Source: Paramecium octaurelia
Taxonomy: Eukaryota; Ciliophora; Oligohymenophorea; Peniculida; Parameciidae
Assembly: GCA_905182995.1 (NCBI GenBank)
Contig: CAJJDP010000079.1
Span: forward strand, 137,893 to 201,892
Direction of reading: 5' to 3'
DNA length: 64,000 nt
Part shown: piece by piece, positions 23,386 through 35,808 of the stretch
How positions within the stretch are numbered: position 1 is the stretch's first letter
How the letters are laid out: each line of letters begins with the position of its first letter
Notes under the pieces: model-generated
The model's database searches: none
What the model was told of the DNA's origin: nothing
Seen by the model: the letters and a program-made list of their open reading frames with translations, nothing else
Program-made: the position numbers and the translations under genes

Positions 23386-25184
23386 ATGTCTCACAAATAT
23401 TATAGCATCAGTACGAAAGTGTCTAGTTAAGATAATGTGAAAATAATAAGAATACAATCTCATAAAAATCATAAATCTCATAACAATCTTATCAATCCGA
23501 ATAAGGTGGATCCTGAAACTTTGAGTCATTAGAACAATCAATTGAAAACCTAGATTAATACTTTATCGGATGAAGTCTAAGTTTGGAAATTAAAATATTA
23601 ATAACTCTAAGTATTGATTAATTTAAGAATAGAGAGACTCTGCTCAAAATCTCATGTTTGATAATAGCAAAACTTTTTTAATTTCCTTAAAATAGTAACT
23701 GAAAAAATTGGAATCAGATTTAAGCGATAAAATTAAATAAATAGAAGAGTACAAAAAGATGATTAATGTCACTAAATATTAAGAATTGCAAGTATTATTC
23801 ATTTCATGATCTTTAGGTTGAATTATTTAATTATTAATAATAAGTGCTCTTCCAATAACAGGAGATAAAGGATTTGAAGGAATAATAACAAGAGAATCAA
23901 TCCCTTAAAATAGAGGATCTATATTAAAAGCAGGAATAAATAATTTAGAAATTATCATAAAAGAACCATGAATTGAAATCAGAAAATACTACTATTAAAA
24001 CAGAGAGATATTTTTTAAACGGGTAAATAGAATCCCTAAAAACTTAATTGATCATAAAAGACAAGGAAATTAGACGATTGATCTCAGTATAAAAGCAATT
24101 AGAGGAGAATCACTAATTATCAAATGCTATAACCAAATCGAGATAATAAATTTTTAGAGAGTCTATTGAGAATGCTTAATTGCAAGAACAATTGAAGCAT
24201 TTGGAATTTCGTTATTCAACAGATATGAAGGATAGAGATTAGGAGATAAATGATTTAAAACTTTAATTGTTAGAATACGAAGAATTAAAAAAACAAATAG
24301 AAAAATATTAGTGTAGTTCATAAGAATAGAAACTCAATTAATTTGAGGTATAAAAAGTAGAATCCAGACAAAATTCTACGAGAAAATTAAAAATTTCACT
24401 AAATAATTCAGGAATATCTTAGCAACAATAAAATTATTCATTTTTAAGATAATCTAGTTAATAATATAAATAGAGCATACAAATGGATTCATCTAAAATA
24501 TAAAATACTGAATTTACTAAATATTGTAATGAAATTGATGAGAATGAAAAACAAGTGGAACAAAGCAATAGAAAATAAAAAAAGATTATTAGAGTAAATT
24601 AATATGATGTGGCACAGTATGGTTTGGAGATAAAATTTAAGTTATTAAGTAAAGAAGTTTCAATCTTTGATGTTGAAATGTTATTTGAAAAATATGATTA
24701 ATAAATTAAAATCCATGAATTATTAGATTTATTACTCTAAGAACCATTCAAAATTCAGAGTTATGAATAGAGAAAGCTTATTGCAAGATATTTGGTCGAG
24801 GATAACAACGAAGATTATGTTGTTTATGATGCCTTAAGAAGTAATGATGTCTAAATTGTCTTAAGTGTATTTAAGTAATTAATAGGAAAATATGAATTAT
24901 TTTCAAAAAAGGAAATCTATTCTATAGAAAATGAGTTGAAATTTATTTTTGAGAAGTCACAATTCTAATTTAATGACAGCATTCAATAATTAATTGTCAA
25001 GAAGAAGCACTTAAAACCTGGCTAGTGTGAAAAAGCAGATTATGAATAGGCTATCAAGTTTGCAGAACTCAACCTTACGCCCAGGTAATTGGAGTACATT
25101 TATTTCATTAATTATACATTTTTCCAGGATTTATACATAATTTACTATCAAAATGTGATGACATATTTTAATAAATCCAAATGA
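23386..25184 (+). CDS. coiled-coil protein (583 aa), function unknown
   Basis: Two introns (22 and 25 nt) in the first third; the remainder is one long exon. Residues ~45-330 are coiled coil rich in K/E/Q/L/I. After a Ser/Asn-rich linker, the last ~190 residues are globular and helical, including LKFIFEKSQFQ, KKKHLKPGQCEKADYEQ and a hydrophobic/aromatic C-terminus. The globular end has the rhythm of degenerate EF-hand pairs, but no calcium loop was found. It starts 47 nt after the previous stop, on the same strand. Confidence 0.7.
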
Positions 25185-25316
25185 ATTGAATTCTTTTAAA
25201 ACTAAATATTCATCTTTATTTAAATTATATATCTAATTGAAACACATTTACGAATTATTATGTTTATATTCCTATTAATTTCAGATTTATTAATCATATA
25301 TTAAATTTATTAACAA

Positions 25317-27201
25317 ATGAAATTTAAAGATTTATTAAAATAAAATAAAAGAGACATTATTAGAAGTGGATGCGCATTAGCACTTTCTGGCGGTTTTGGA
25401 CTGTGGACCTTGGGTAAACTCATTGAATATATCAAACACAAAAAGATGGAAAGAATTTGTCAAAGAAAAAGATAAGCTACAATATAAACAATAAACAATT
25501 ATAAATTAAATCATCAACCATGTTAATTGAGTTAAGAACTCCAAAAATAGATACTTAACAGTAATGTAGCCTAGATTAAGTAATTGTTATATGAAGAAAA
25601 AATGACTGTCTATTAAACAGTTTTAGTTTTTATCGAAAGAATTCTTAAAGTAGCTTGTTCAGATAATCTAAATATCATAACAGAAATCAATTTTGATCAA
25701 GCTTTGGAAGAGGCCAAGTAAGATTGAGTATTAATTTAGAATATAAGATTAGGAAATTAAACAAGATAAAAATGTAATAAATAAATACCCTTTGTTTGGT
25801 ATTCCAGTGTCAGTCAAAGAAACGTTTATCCAGAAAAACTTTGACTCCACATATGGATTGGGAGTTAATTGCTTTAAGCCTGCTTAAGAGGATGGGATAT
25901 AAGTTGCTTAAATCAGATAAGCAAGAGGTATAATCATAGCTAGAACTAATGTTCCTTAAGTAGCCATGACATTCGAGTCAGTCAATCATGTTTATGGAAG
26001 AACAAAGAACCCATGGAATCCAAGCAGAGCCGTTGGAGGATCTTCAGGGGGAGAAGGAGCTTTGGCAGCAGCAAGAGGAAGTGTATTGGGAATAGGATCA
26101 GATATCGGTGGTAGTATTCGTATACCAGCTGCGTTTTGTGGTGTATATGGATTCAAGCCTTATAGTGGAAGGATACCAGATTATGGTGAGGCAAAGATTT
26201 CATTGGCTGTTGAAGGAGTTATGCAATTAAAGGTTTCAAGAGGACCGATTGCTAGATGTGTCGATGATTTGATAGTTTTAACAAAGGTTCTATTTGACAA
26301 AGAAATTTATTCGAAAATTCCTAAGTAAATAAAGGATCCTTATTTTGAACCTCAACAATTAGATGAATTTCCAAAAAAGTAAAAATTAAGAGTTGGATAT
26401 TTTGATGTTTTTAATGGCTTTATAACACCCAATTGCATGAGTAGAGCAGTGAAAGAAACTTGTTAGGCATTAGAGAGCTAAGGACATGAAATTGTTGAAT
26501 TTAAAGTAGATAAATAATTATAGAGCATTATTGCTAATTGTTTCTTAAAAATAGTGGTGGCTGATGGAGGAATGAAATCATACATTGAAGCTTTGCATGG
26601 CTAAAAATTCATTGAGGAGTATGACCTTTTAGTACAAGATGCGAATACTTGTTTGGGAATCAAGAAGTTTGTTTTGGCTCCATTATTTAAGTTATTTGGA
26701 TAGAAAACACTCTTGGAATACAACAATAATACTAAGGTTGATGTATATCAATATCTGGTTGATTCAGCTATTAGAAAATAAACAAATTTCTAATTCTGCT
26801 AGGCTGTTATTGATTAAGGAATAGATGTTATAATTTGTCCTGCCTTTGGATTACCTGCTGTTAAACATGGAGGATCCAAAGAATTGGCTTTTACAGCGTA
26901 TTATTCTATTTGTATTTTTAGATTATATACTTGGATATGGAATGTAGTAGATTTCCCTGTGGGTTGTCTACCTATTACAACTGTCCAAAATGATTAAGAT
27001 TTGGAAATAATAGGTTAATAAAATTCAATGGATCTTGTTTATAGGTTTATGAAAAAAGATCTCTAAGGAGCCATAGGTCTTCCTGTCAATGTTCAAGTTG
27101 CAGCTTTGCCTAATTAAGATGAAATGGTCTTAAGAGTCATGAAGGAAATTGAGGCTGTTGTGAAATTCAATTCCAAGCATCCATACCCTGAATTAAACTG
27201 A
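25317..27201 (+). CDS. amidase, fatty-acid amide hydrolase (FAAH)-like
   Basis: About 612 residues with introns of 22 nt and, probably, 24 nt. An N-terminal hydrophobic helix (CALALSGGFGLWTLGKLI) anchors it in a membrane, as in FAAH. The amidase signature is complete: the catalytic Lys in VSVKETF, GGSSGGEGAL with one Ser, and GIGSDIGGSIRIPA with the nucleophile Ser. GFKPYSGRIP follows, and a late VVDFPVGCLPITTV. Members hydrolyse fatty-acid amides and N-acylethanolamines. The 24-nt segment near 26900 is GT...AG and its removal restores the family spacing before the late block. It is a multiple of three with no stop, so retention would also keep the frame. Another acyl-amide substrate is possible. 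Confidence 0.88.
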
Positions 27202-27412
27202 AGGGAATGATTGACTGAAGTATTAAAATATATGAATAAATATCACTATAGATATATATATGGATATTGAAAATATTTTATTTATTCATTTAATGAATTT
27301 TTACAAACTTATTCTCATTATGTTTATAAAATTAATTTGATTTATATATGACAGAATCAAAACAGAAAGTGAAAAAAAACATTGATGATTTATTTAAAAT
27401 TATTCTAACACC

Positions 27413-28772
27413 TCATTAATAGAATTCAAATATTTCTTCAACATTATTAATCCCATATTTTTCAATTACCTTTGCTTTTTCAATAATTTATAATAGTTAA
27501 TGTCTTGCATCAGCTGGAAACAATACTTAAAATTTGACTGTTTTATTTTCAATGCTAAAAGTAAATAATAAAGTCTTACGACATATCATTATATAGTAGA
27601 ATGTAAGAATGATCGACTGCTGGATCAATCCAAAATTAATTAACCTTAATTTCACTAATAATTTCTGGTTTTTAGATATCTTAATAATTAATGATAGAGA
27701 TCTTAGCATCATTTCCAACTTGTCTAATTTAAATTATATAAGTAGAATCTAAATAGAATTGATAAATATCCATAAAAACTGCTGGTTCATCAATATACTC
27801 ATCTCTAGCCTAGCAATATTTAAGCATAATTAATTACCAAAGTTGGTGAATATTCAGGTTCAAGTAACCATTTTTAGCCATCATAATAATTTCTTAAATC
27901 AATAGTAAATATAGATGGTTTTGTAGCACCATCATTACAATTTACCCAAATAGCCACCTAATGAGGGTTAATCCAGTTGGAAACATTTAATATTGTGTAT
28001 GAACATGTATGCACTGTATGAACAATATAGAATGCCTTTTCAAGTAAATGAGGTTTGATAAAAAGAATTTCAGATTTATTGTTATCGTTGTCTTGTCCAT
28101 AGATAGTAAAAGTTTCTTTGTCTACGAGCCAATGATATAACTCAGTTTATTAAATAGCATTAGGATAGTCATATTAGGCTGCTGTTGATAAATCAAAAAT
28201 TGTTTCAGGTTTATATTCTAGAGGTAAAACTCTTATTTTGAAATGGCAAACATTATTATTTGAGTAGTACTTTTCTAAATCTTGGGTTATCAAAAATTTA
28301 CACTTACTTTCTTCACTATCAAGAAAGTAAGCTCTAAATTCTAAAATATCGAATGATTTTTACTATCGATAATTATTTCCCTACTTTATTCATCACTCTT
28401 GATATCTATTTTGTCACTTGATCTAAATACAAAATTAGGATTGAGTTAATTTATGTTCAAGTCTAACATTTTGATTTAAATATCTGTTGGATCGTGAAAG
28501 ATCAAAACTCTAATTATTATTTTTAAAAATTACTTTGTGTAAATTTCAAGAAAAAATTTAATATTATCAGGAAGTTTTCCTGCAACTGTTATTTATTGTT
28601 TTTCTATATCGTACAATTAATAAAATCCTCCCTCATAATAAATAAAAGCCAAATTATTTTTTAAAGGAACGATTCTGTTAATCCATTTAGCATCGACGTC
28701 TGTTTTTACCTCAATATCTGTTTAAAGCAATATTTTAAGTTTCTATTCTTTCCTTACGTCTTATTGAATCAT
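27413..28772 (-). CDS. uncharacterised beta-rich protein (427 aa)
   Basis: Introns of 23, 28 and 25 nt. The chain is rich in Ile, Tyr, Asn and Asp and alternates hydrophobic/polar, as in a beta-propeller or beta-sandwich, for example FIYYEGGFYQLYDIEKQ and WLVDKETFTIYGQDND. There are no membrane segments and no signal peptide. Repeats are too degenerate to count blades by eye. It ends with a helical tail (QLLQIIEKAKVIEKYGINN). No family is recognised. The upstream gap (440 nt) is shared with plus-strand sequence. Confidence 0.6.
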
Positions 28773-29213
28773 GAGAAAAATTTTATTTAATAAATAATTA
28801 AATTTAAAAGGAAGAGAAGATATTGAATATATAGTTCAAGGATTTATGTTCTTTCCAACTACAAATATTAATTTATGTAGAGAATCATTATATAGATTGT
28901 TTTTTATAATCCTACTCATTTCTGAATAGAATACTAAAAACACAAATTAATATGTTACCATAAAAAAGCAGCATATTTATGACAAATTTCTCATTCCACA
29001 GCATGAATTTGCATCCTACTCAAAACATTAATTTCGGTAGAGGATCTCTCTTGAAACAACTAATATCAAATAACTTGAAACATCATGAGAGGTGATATCA
29101 AATTTGTTGAACATTTGCTTTTGGAAACCTTAAAGAAATTAGAAATAAACTAATTTTGGCTGTATTGAAATATTCCATATTTTTATAATTTCTCAATTCA
29201 GATATCTTACTAG
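28773..29213. other. intergenic, fragmentary open frames only
   Basis: 440 nt. A plus-strand ATG near 29003 opens a frame of 30 codons (MNLHPTQNINFGRGSLLKQL) ending at TGA. It might be a first exon of the small gene that follows, but no intron of usual size joins them. Otherwise nothing is seen. Confidence 0.3.
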
Positions 29214-29588
29214 ATGATTATTAATAATAATAATATAGATTCACAATAGATTAATAATTAGGATATTATTTTCTTTAGTTAATTGATCTATTTTACTCAG
29301 AATTCATGTTTTTTTTAATTTTAAGGAAATCCCTTAAATTTTTAGATATCTTATTTGTTTCCCTTAATAATTGAAAAAGAAGATTTAAATTATAATCCTA
29401 ATAGATTTATATTTCATCTAGCTTATAGATTGTATTAAGATTCGAACAGCTATCCTAATTTTATTAAATTAAAAGAGTAGGAGGAATTATTAAATTACGA
29501 AATTGATAAATTGATAGTGTTTTTAAAATTAATTAAAATTAACTTGAAAAAATTATTTTTGATTGCAATTACTATAATGTTTTAATGA
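29214..29588 (+). CDS. small hypothetical protein (124 aa)
   Basis: An intronless frame, Asn/Gln-rich at the start (MIINNNNIDSQQINNQD). It continues to a charged middle (IEKEDLNYNPNRFIFHL) and a C-terminal hydrophobic helix (KLFLIAITIMF). The protein-like composition argues for a gene; its short length in TGA-poor sequence argues for caution. Its stop is 21 nt from the stop of the convergent Beclin gene. Confidence 0.35.
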
Positions 29589-29609
29589 TAATGATTATGC
29601 TACCATATT

Positions 29610-30742
29610 TCATAAAGATAAATCAAATTATGCATTAGCAACAATGAGAGCTTTGACATTTGCTAAAAACTTCTTAACAGAATTAGTCCATTCTTGCCAT
29701 TTCTAAGCTGCTGGTTATTTCAAACTAAGTATTTTATTGTCTACAGACATGCCGCTCATGTTAAAGGGTAAATTTAGATTAATTTTTCGTTTTTTCAATA
29801 TGTCCCCATCTTACAAATATTTACAAAACTATTAAAATTCTAGATACAACTATAGAAAGGCATCACTAAATTCTTCTTCATCTTTTTACGAAGTTTTATT
29901 ATTCAAATATAGATTTAACGTTTTTGTACATAGAGTATTTTAATATTCATCTTTGATTTTGATTTTTGAGAATGACCCATTGAGTTCTATCGATTCTATT
30001 CTATAAACTTATAATTTATGATCAATACTTTTAATAGGTGTACATAAACTTCTTCATCAAGTAAACTAGTAACAAGGTAAGATGACCAACTCCAGCTGAG
30101 ATATCATCCCAATCAACAGGCTATTCACCCTTCTTACCAATTTACAATCCATTAATGGTTGCTACTTCATCTTAGACGGATATTTTAAACAAATCGTTTA
30201 ATACATCTAACTAATTGGATGTTATTATTTTAATATACTTTGCTTAATCGATCTAATTCGTTGTTGAGTTGAGATAATTTATTATCAGCAATTTAATTAG
30301 ATTCAAATAAGGAATATAGTTTTCTTGTGAATTTATTGATGTGTTCCCATAAATTGTCTTCATTGTGCTCTTGCTCAAGAATCGAATTTTTTAGTTTAAT
30401 CAATTCCATCTTCTATTTCTATTCATCCTATTCTAATTATTAAATTTCTTTATCTAAGTTTTTTTTCTATGTTTATTAATGATGGTATTTACATCCAGTT
30501 CTATTTTGTCATTCTTCTTTTCAATTGAATTAGATTCCATTTTATACATTTCATCTCTGACTTATTTTAATTGTATCTACAATTCATTGATTTCATTTTC
30601 TAATTGTTTAACTTCTTCCTCCTCTTTTTTCATCTGTTATTGCAGGCATTTCTCACAATACAATTCTATTGATAAATGGTTCAGATTTACCTTTTTTGGC
30701 AATTATAATTTTACAATCAATACATTCTTCTTATTCTTCCAT
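29610..30742 (-). CDS. ATG6: Beclin-1/Atg6/Vps30, PI3-kinase complex subunit
   Basis: A 341-residue product from five exons (introns of 25, 26, 28 and 28 nt). The N-terminus has paired CxxC motifs (ECIDCK, YCEKCL), as in Beclin's zinc-like start. A coiled coil covers ~30-165. The evolutionarily conserved domain follows: INGLQIGKK...PVDWDDISAGVGHLTLLL, LPFNMSGMSVDNK and the terminal LKQPAAQKWQEWTNSVKKFL with NVKALI. Beclin scaffolds the Vps34 lipid kinase that makes PI3P for autophagosome formation and endosome traffic. It is shorter than animal Beclin (about 450) and lacks an obvious BH3 segment, as in other protists. Confidence 0.88.
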
Positions 30743-30858
30743 TTTATTTTATATTTATAATTAATATAAAATAGAAATCAACATAGACTACTAATCAATA
30801 TTGATGCATAATATCTATAATTGTTATCATACTCTAAGAGAATTGTTAGTTTAATTAA

Positions 30859-31795
30859 ATGATCATACAACTATTTGCTCTTTCTATTGTTCTAGTAAGT
30901 GGAACTGAGTGCATTTTATAAAGATAATTATGCTAAAACATCTAAACGAAAATATAATGTGATAATACTGACAATCCATTTGCAAAATGTGAGTGGAATA
31001 ACACTTGCAAAAGTAGATCTTATGATTCTTGTTATTAATTCTTCACAGAACAGGATTGTTTAAGAGATAATAATAAATATAGAAAGTTTATGTGTTATTG
31101 GAAGGGAGGAGAATGCATGAAGAGAGTTCAAAATTAAGATATATATGGAGAGAGAACTAAAGATTTAAAATGTGAAGATATAGATAATTATTCTGAATGT
31201 AGAGATTAAAGAGGAGAACCATTACTTTGTGCATGGTATCATAATCACTGTTAAGCTATAGAGAAATGTTCTCAAATTAATGACTTCAAATAATGCAGAA
31301 ATGCCAGAACGAGAGACAGGTATTCAAATTTATATTAAATTAAAGATGCCAATTTGTAGTTAATAATGTAGCCTCCGATTAAGAAAAAGAGAATATGTAT
31401 TCTACTAATATTTTCGATTTTACAAGTTGTAGAAGTTAGGATTGCTAATTTAATACACATTCTGATTGTCCTACATTTAGAAATGGAAGACGATGTTTCT
31501 TAAAAAAAGGAAAATGCACTCAATGTTCCTACTTTACCAATCCAAATGATTGTATAGCTACCAATAAATGTACTTGGTAGAATTCGCAGTGTTCGAACAT
31601 AATGTAAGTTTTGTTCTCTAATGTTTAAGGTGTTCTTAAATCACAAGTAAAAGATTATGCAATTAATACAATTATTGTCAATATGACTTTACTACTCAAA
31701 GGTGTTAACAAAGCAATTAAATTCCACTAAGTCATTGCTACACCCTTGACATTAGTTCTGATCCAATATAAAAAAAATACAACAGTTTTATATGA
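30859..31795 (+). CDS. Cys-rich secreted or surface protein (294 aa)
   Basis: Introns of 26 and 26 nt. A signal peptide (MIIQLFALSIVLVSG) leads into a chain with more than 25 cysteines spaced 5-15 residues apart, with recurring W/C modules (KCEWNNTCKSRSYDSC, CAWYHNHCQAIEKC, CTWQNSQCSNIMC). No transmembrane segment follows, so it is secreted or anchored otherwise. The repeats recall ciliate surface-antigen or Cys-rich trichocyst/cell-wall-like families, but no diagnostic period is clear. Divergent from the Beclin gene by 116 nt and convergent with the next gene by 21 nt. Confidence 0.7.
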
Positions 31796-31816
31796 AATCT
31801 AATATATATGTTAATA

Positions 31817-33035
31817 TCATTAAAATTGCTATAAGATTTATTGTTTAGTTAAAGTAGGAAAGACAATCGAATCAGAACTTTGTTATAAAGTATTTTATCT
31901 TGTTGGAGTTAGGGCTTAACGATAAGATACTATTTACGGATTCTATTATAGAGGCTACTAATTCTATGCAGATCTCTATTTATAATATTCGCATTCCTGG
32001 TTCTTTTTATCTAATAGATGAGTTAACGATTGCAATTAATTAGCGAACTCCATTAATTACTGGTTTTAATTCTAATAATTAATAGGCTGTTATTATTATT
32101 ATTGCAATTAATTGGACAATTACTGTATTTATATTTAATATTACTAAATTTACTGATTTTATTATTATATCTATTATGATAGTAAATTAAACTAATTTAT
32201 TAAAATACTGTACTTGATTGATATATGAGTTTAAGTCTTTTTGCAATTGCTAATTTTAATGCCTGAGAAGAGAATCTTCTTTGCTTTTTTCATCCAAAAT
32301 CTTTCTGATTGCAAACAATTCATTTTCATATGATTATTTTTGATTTAATAGTTAGGTTTCTAAATTACGAATACGCTCTATGTGATGCTAATCCTTCATT
32401 TACAATTCAGTTTCTTTTTATTTTTCTAATTATCTAAACTTCTATTCCCAAATATTATCTGTGTTTTGAATAGGAGAGTAGTAATTCTTTTATTGTAAGA
32501 CTGAGATCTGTTATTTCAAGTCTTGCACTAATTATTATAAATAATTCTTTTCTTGCATATCTTCGAGATTATTATTGCTTACACTTCTATAACTGTAATC
32601 GCGTGTATTTTTGGGAGTATATGAATTGTAAGAAGGTTGAGGTTTTTAGCTTTGAATTCTAGATGAATATTTAATTTCTTCAATTTCTTACTCGTACTAC
32701 TACTTCTGTTATTTTATTTCACTTTTTAATTTATTAATTTCTTCTGATTATTCGCTGTTGACTCTTTACAAATTCTGCTCCTGTTCTTGCATTCTCTTTT
32801 CGATTTATTATATAGTATTCCACAAATCAGGTTTGTTGTTTTTGTTGTTTGACTTGAAATCCCTTATGCTTGGTTTCAGATCAAGCATCTCTTCCAATTA
32901 TTCTCGATATTGTTCAGTTGAGCTCTGCAAGACTTCTTCAGTAACAGTTTCATTATTTTACAATTGACTTACAGGACTTTAACGCAATTTTGGACCTTTT
33001 TAGGTTTGTTGAGAAGGAGGTGTTATTTTATACAT
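31817..33035 (-). CDS. Gln-rich coiled-coil protein (398 aa)
   Basis: One 22-nt intron near the 3' part. Residues ~55-290 are coiled coil with scattered Ser/Tyr/Pro patches (PSYNSYTPKNTRDYSYRS). After the intron the sequence becomes very Gln-rich (QIQQQNQQIQQYQIQIQQ), coded almost entirely by TAA/TAG. It ends in LTKQQILQQFQ. Without the splice the frame would run on antisense into the neighbouring Cys-rich gene, so the intron is needed. The start at 33035 is 28 nt from the stop of the upstream gene. No family assigned. Confidence 0.7.
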
Positions 33036-33063
33036 TAAGAAATTACTAATTATAATTTATATA

Positions 33064-33993
33064 TCAAACAACCTCATAAGCCATTCCCATTCTCCTTAAT
33101 TTGAGTCTCTAAAATTGCAAACCTGATTCTTCCTCTTTCTTTAGAACCCATTGAAACATTCTAAACATAATATACAAAATTCCTGCAACGAATGAAGCAA
33201 AATAAAGTTATTCTCTTGAAACTTCCAAATACACTCCTTTCCTGTGATATGCTTCAACCTTTTCTTGGTATTCCCTCATTTGTCTATCAGAGATTGGGAT
33301 TAATGGAGTATGTCTGAATTCTTCAACAGGTCTAAGCTTCAAGAATCTGTGAGCATGTTCGTTTTCGATTGTGCCAGGGATTGAGATATTGAGTGCTCTA
33401 TTCTCTCTAATTTCTTCCATGTATTTATTGTTATTCAGTAATGCATAGGGAATAGCATCTTCTTTTAATGTTTCTTTCATCTCGTTTCTCACCTCATAAA
33501 AGGGTCTGACTGCATTCCCATACAAGCCTTCTTTAAATTGTTAAATTGCATTTTCATACTCTTAATAGGAGGTATGCTCATTTAATTTAAGAATTTCAAA
33601 CATCTTCATTGTCACTGTCTTGGGAGGTCTGCAAATTAATATTGACACAAATTCATTACTCCACTTTCTCAACTGTGAGATCCAAACCCACATTTTTTAT
33701 AGGTAATCCATATTTTAATGGCAAATCTTATCTCGTAGGTGGTTTCGGTTCTTCTTTGGGAGTGATTTCTTATTGGGCCTTTCTTTGAATGATATCCAAT
33801 AGTTCATTGATGTTGGATTTCTCATACAAAGTGTCCATAGTAACTTGATTATCTGGATTCGATTTAACATTGTTTGTAGTAGGCTCTTCATCTTTAAAAA
33901 GTATTTACGATATTTCCTCCTCAGATAATTTAGTGGAATCCTTATAAATTCTTGATTAAGTATCATGAATACTTCTGAGTAGCGAATCTCCAT
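33064..33993 (-). CDS. hypothetical protein with one late membrane helix (288 aa)
   Basis: Introns of 32 and 31 nt. The N-terminal ~85 residues are acidic and disordered (STKLSEEEISQILFKDEEP). The middle is helical and charged, with a conserved-looking ERPV-type segment (RFLKLRPVEEFRHTPLIP). About residues 235-257 form a single transmembrane helix (LYFASFVAGILYIMFRMF), followed by a basic tail of ~28 residues. The layout suits a tail-anchored or single-span organelle membrane protein, possibly mitochondrial, but no family is recognised. A 32-nt first intron was needed to join the short first exon. Confidence 0.6.
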
Positions 33994-34102
33994 AATCTTC
34001 TATTTGTAAATAAGAGCATAATTAAATTATTAATAGAGATGAATTTGACTAAAATAACAATTTTTATAGATATATATATATATAAATAAAATCCAAAATT
34101 AT

Positions 34103-35605
34103 TCATAAATTATTTAATTATTCTTGCAAATGATGCATCTCACAAAGCTTTTTGAACCCTTTTAAATTAATCTCCGTATACGAGTCCTCTTCAATTTAAT
34201 TTAGAACCACTTTAATAATCTTCGAGGTCTTAGAATCCAATCCATCCAAATCCAGATTATCTTTGTTAATATATCCATCCTTATCACTGTCTAAATGGTT
34301 GAAAATTCTCTGAATGTTCAAATCAAACAAGGATTGAGAGCTTTATTATGATGAGATTCTCGTCTCAGATTGACTAAAAGAATTCTTGCTATATAAGCGC
34401 GATTGCATTTTCTATAAATCTATAGCAATCCTGATATCCTCATATTCTTTCTTTTCACTAACTTTTTTATAAGTAGCATCCTTATTGATGGTTGGTTTGA
34501 AAGTGACATGATTTTAAGTTTGAATTTATAACTCTTGTCTAATAAATAGAATACATAGGGTTACTTTTTTTTCTCTATTCTTTTTTATTTTTCTTCTTGT
34601 TCTTTGACTAATTTATCAACTAATTTCTTTTGTAAAATAGCAGATTGTTTAATTTGGCTTTTTGAGGAATTAGGATGAAATGGATGAATTTTAGAGAACT
34701 CTCTATTTTAAAAGTCTTGCTTCTTTTTCTTATCTTCTTTAGCTTAACAATAGAGTTTTTCATGAATTGGAGTATTTGATCTATTTTGAGAATGATTTCT
34801 ACTTGTGTCCGTGATTCTAGGTTAAAAAGGAGATTATTTTCTTTCCTATTCTTACATTTACATTCGATGTATTTCCTTCTTTGAATTCATATCTAAACCC
34901 TTTTAATATAATTGACTTCCAATATTATTAATAGAACAATCAGGTCTACTTAATTTCTTTTACTCTGCCATTTATCTTGATCGAGGAGATATTAAAGGCT
35001 AGAAGGTAGCTTCTTCTTGTTCCAATATGGACTTCTAGAGTTTATATTATTCGGCCTTTTCCAGTTTTGTTTTTTACCTATCCAAGCCATCTCGATAAAG
35101 TCTTTCATTAGTTGTCACTTTTTTATTATCGTTGAAAGCTATAATAAATTTAAAATTGATTACATCTGGCTGAACTGGGAACATTCCATAATACTGTATT
35201 CGAAGTTACAGTACTGAGTTATCTCAGATCTGTTTTTTAATTTATGATTTATTACCATTTTTCATAACTTTTTTAAGCTGAGTTCTAATTTTCATCAACA
35301 CTACTAGCTTAGGTTGTAATACCAAAGTCACTTTATTAACTATGACTGGGGTAGAGAAGTTGATGGGAAATGTTTTTGTCTCCAAAACTATCCCCAAATC
35401 TAGGAGAAGGTTCTCTTTATAATTATTCATTTATTTGATCAACTAAATACAGAACACAATCTTGTCCCAATTGATGCTGTTAACAAAATAGTCTAACAAT
35501 GTGTTCTACGTTTTCCCCTTCGTAAACTCTTATTTCTTCATCTGTATCATTCATTTGTAGACTAACGATTGCGATTGGTTGAGGTTCTGTTTTAATTGAA
35601 TACAT
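34103..35605 (-). CDS. EF-hand protein with coiled coil (484 aa)
   Basis: Introns of 25 and 23 nt. The N-terminal ~85 residues (MYSIKTEPQPIAIVSLQMND, then VYEGENVEHIVRLFCQQ) look like a small globular domain. A long basic, disordered and coiled region follows, with a K/Q/E block around residues 320-350. Near the C-terminus is a calcium-binding EF-hand loop (HLDSDKDGYINKDNLDL) with the D-x-D-x-D-G-x-I-x-x-x-x pattern. The final ~45 residues form a helical end that may be a second, degenerate EF-hand. It is likely a calcium-responsive cytoskeletal protein of cortex or cilium; partner unknown. Confidence 0.72.
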
Positions 35606-35808
35606 AATTAAGCAATTTATTAATATAATTTTGTTGTATAATTAATTGTGTATTTTCTAAATGGTTCCTCACATCAAACTCAGAAAGACCTTGATTGAAA
35701 AACTATTAAATAATAATCAATTTCAATTAACATTTTAAGTTTCTTAAAAGTAAATAAAATAGTGGGAGCATTTATAATAAATAATCAAGAACATACAATG
35801 AAATATAC

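Noticed and set aside
30859-32021. Longer 3' end for the Cys-rich gene
   Set aside because: A splice to later Cys-like frames was tried, but these bases code for the minus-strand Gln-rich gene; the stop at 31793-31795 fits better.
31817-32230. Continuation of the minus coiled-coil frame without splicing
   Set aside because: Unspliced, the frame becomes Ile/Val/Thr-rich and overlaps the Cys-rich gene. The 22-nt intron gives a clear Gln-rich ending and a stop 21 nt short of that gene.
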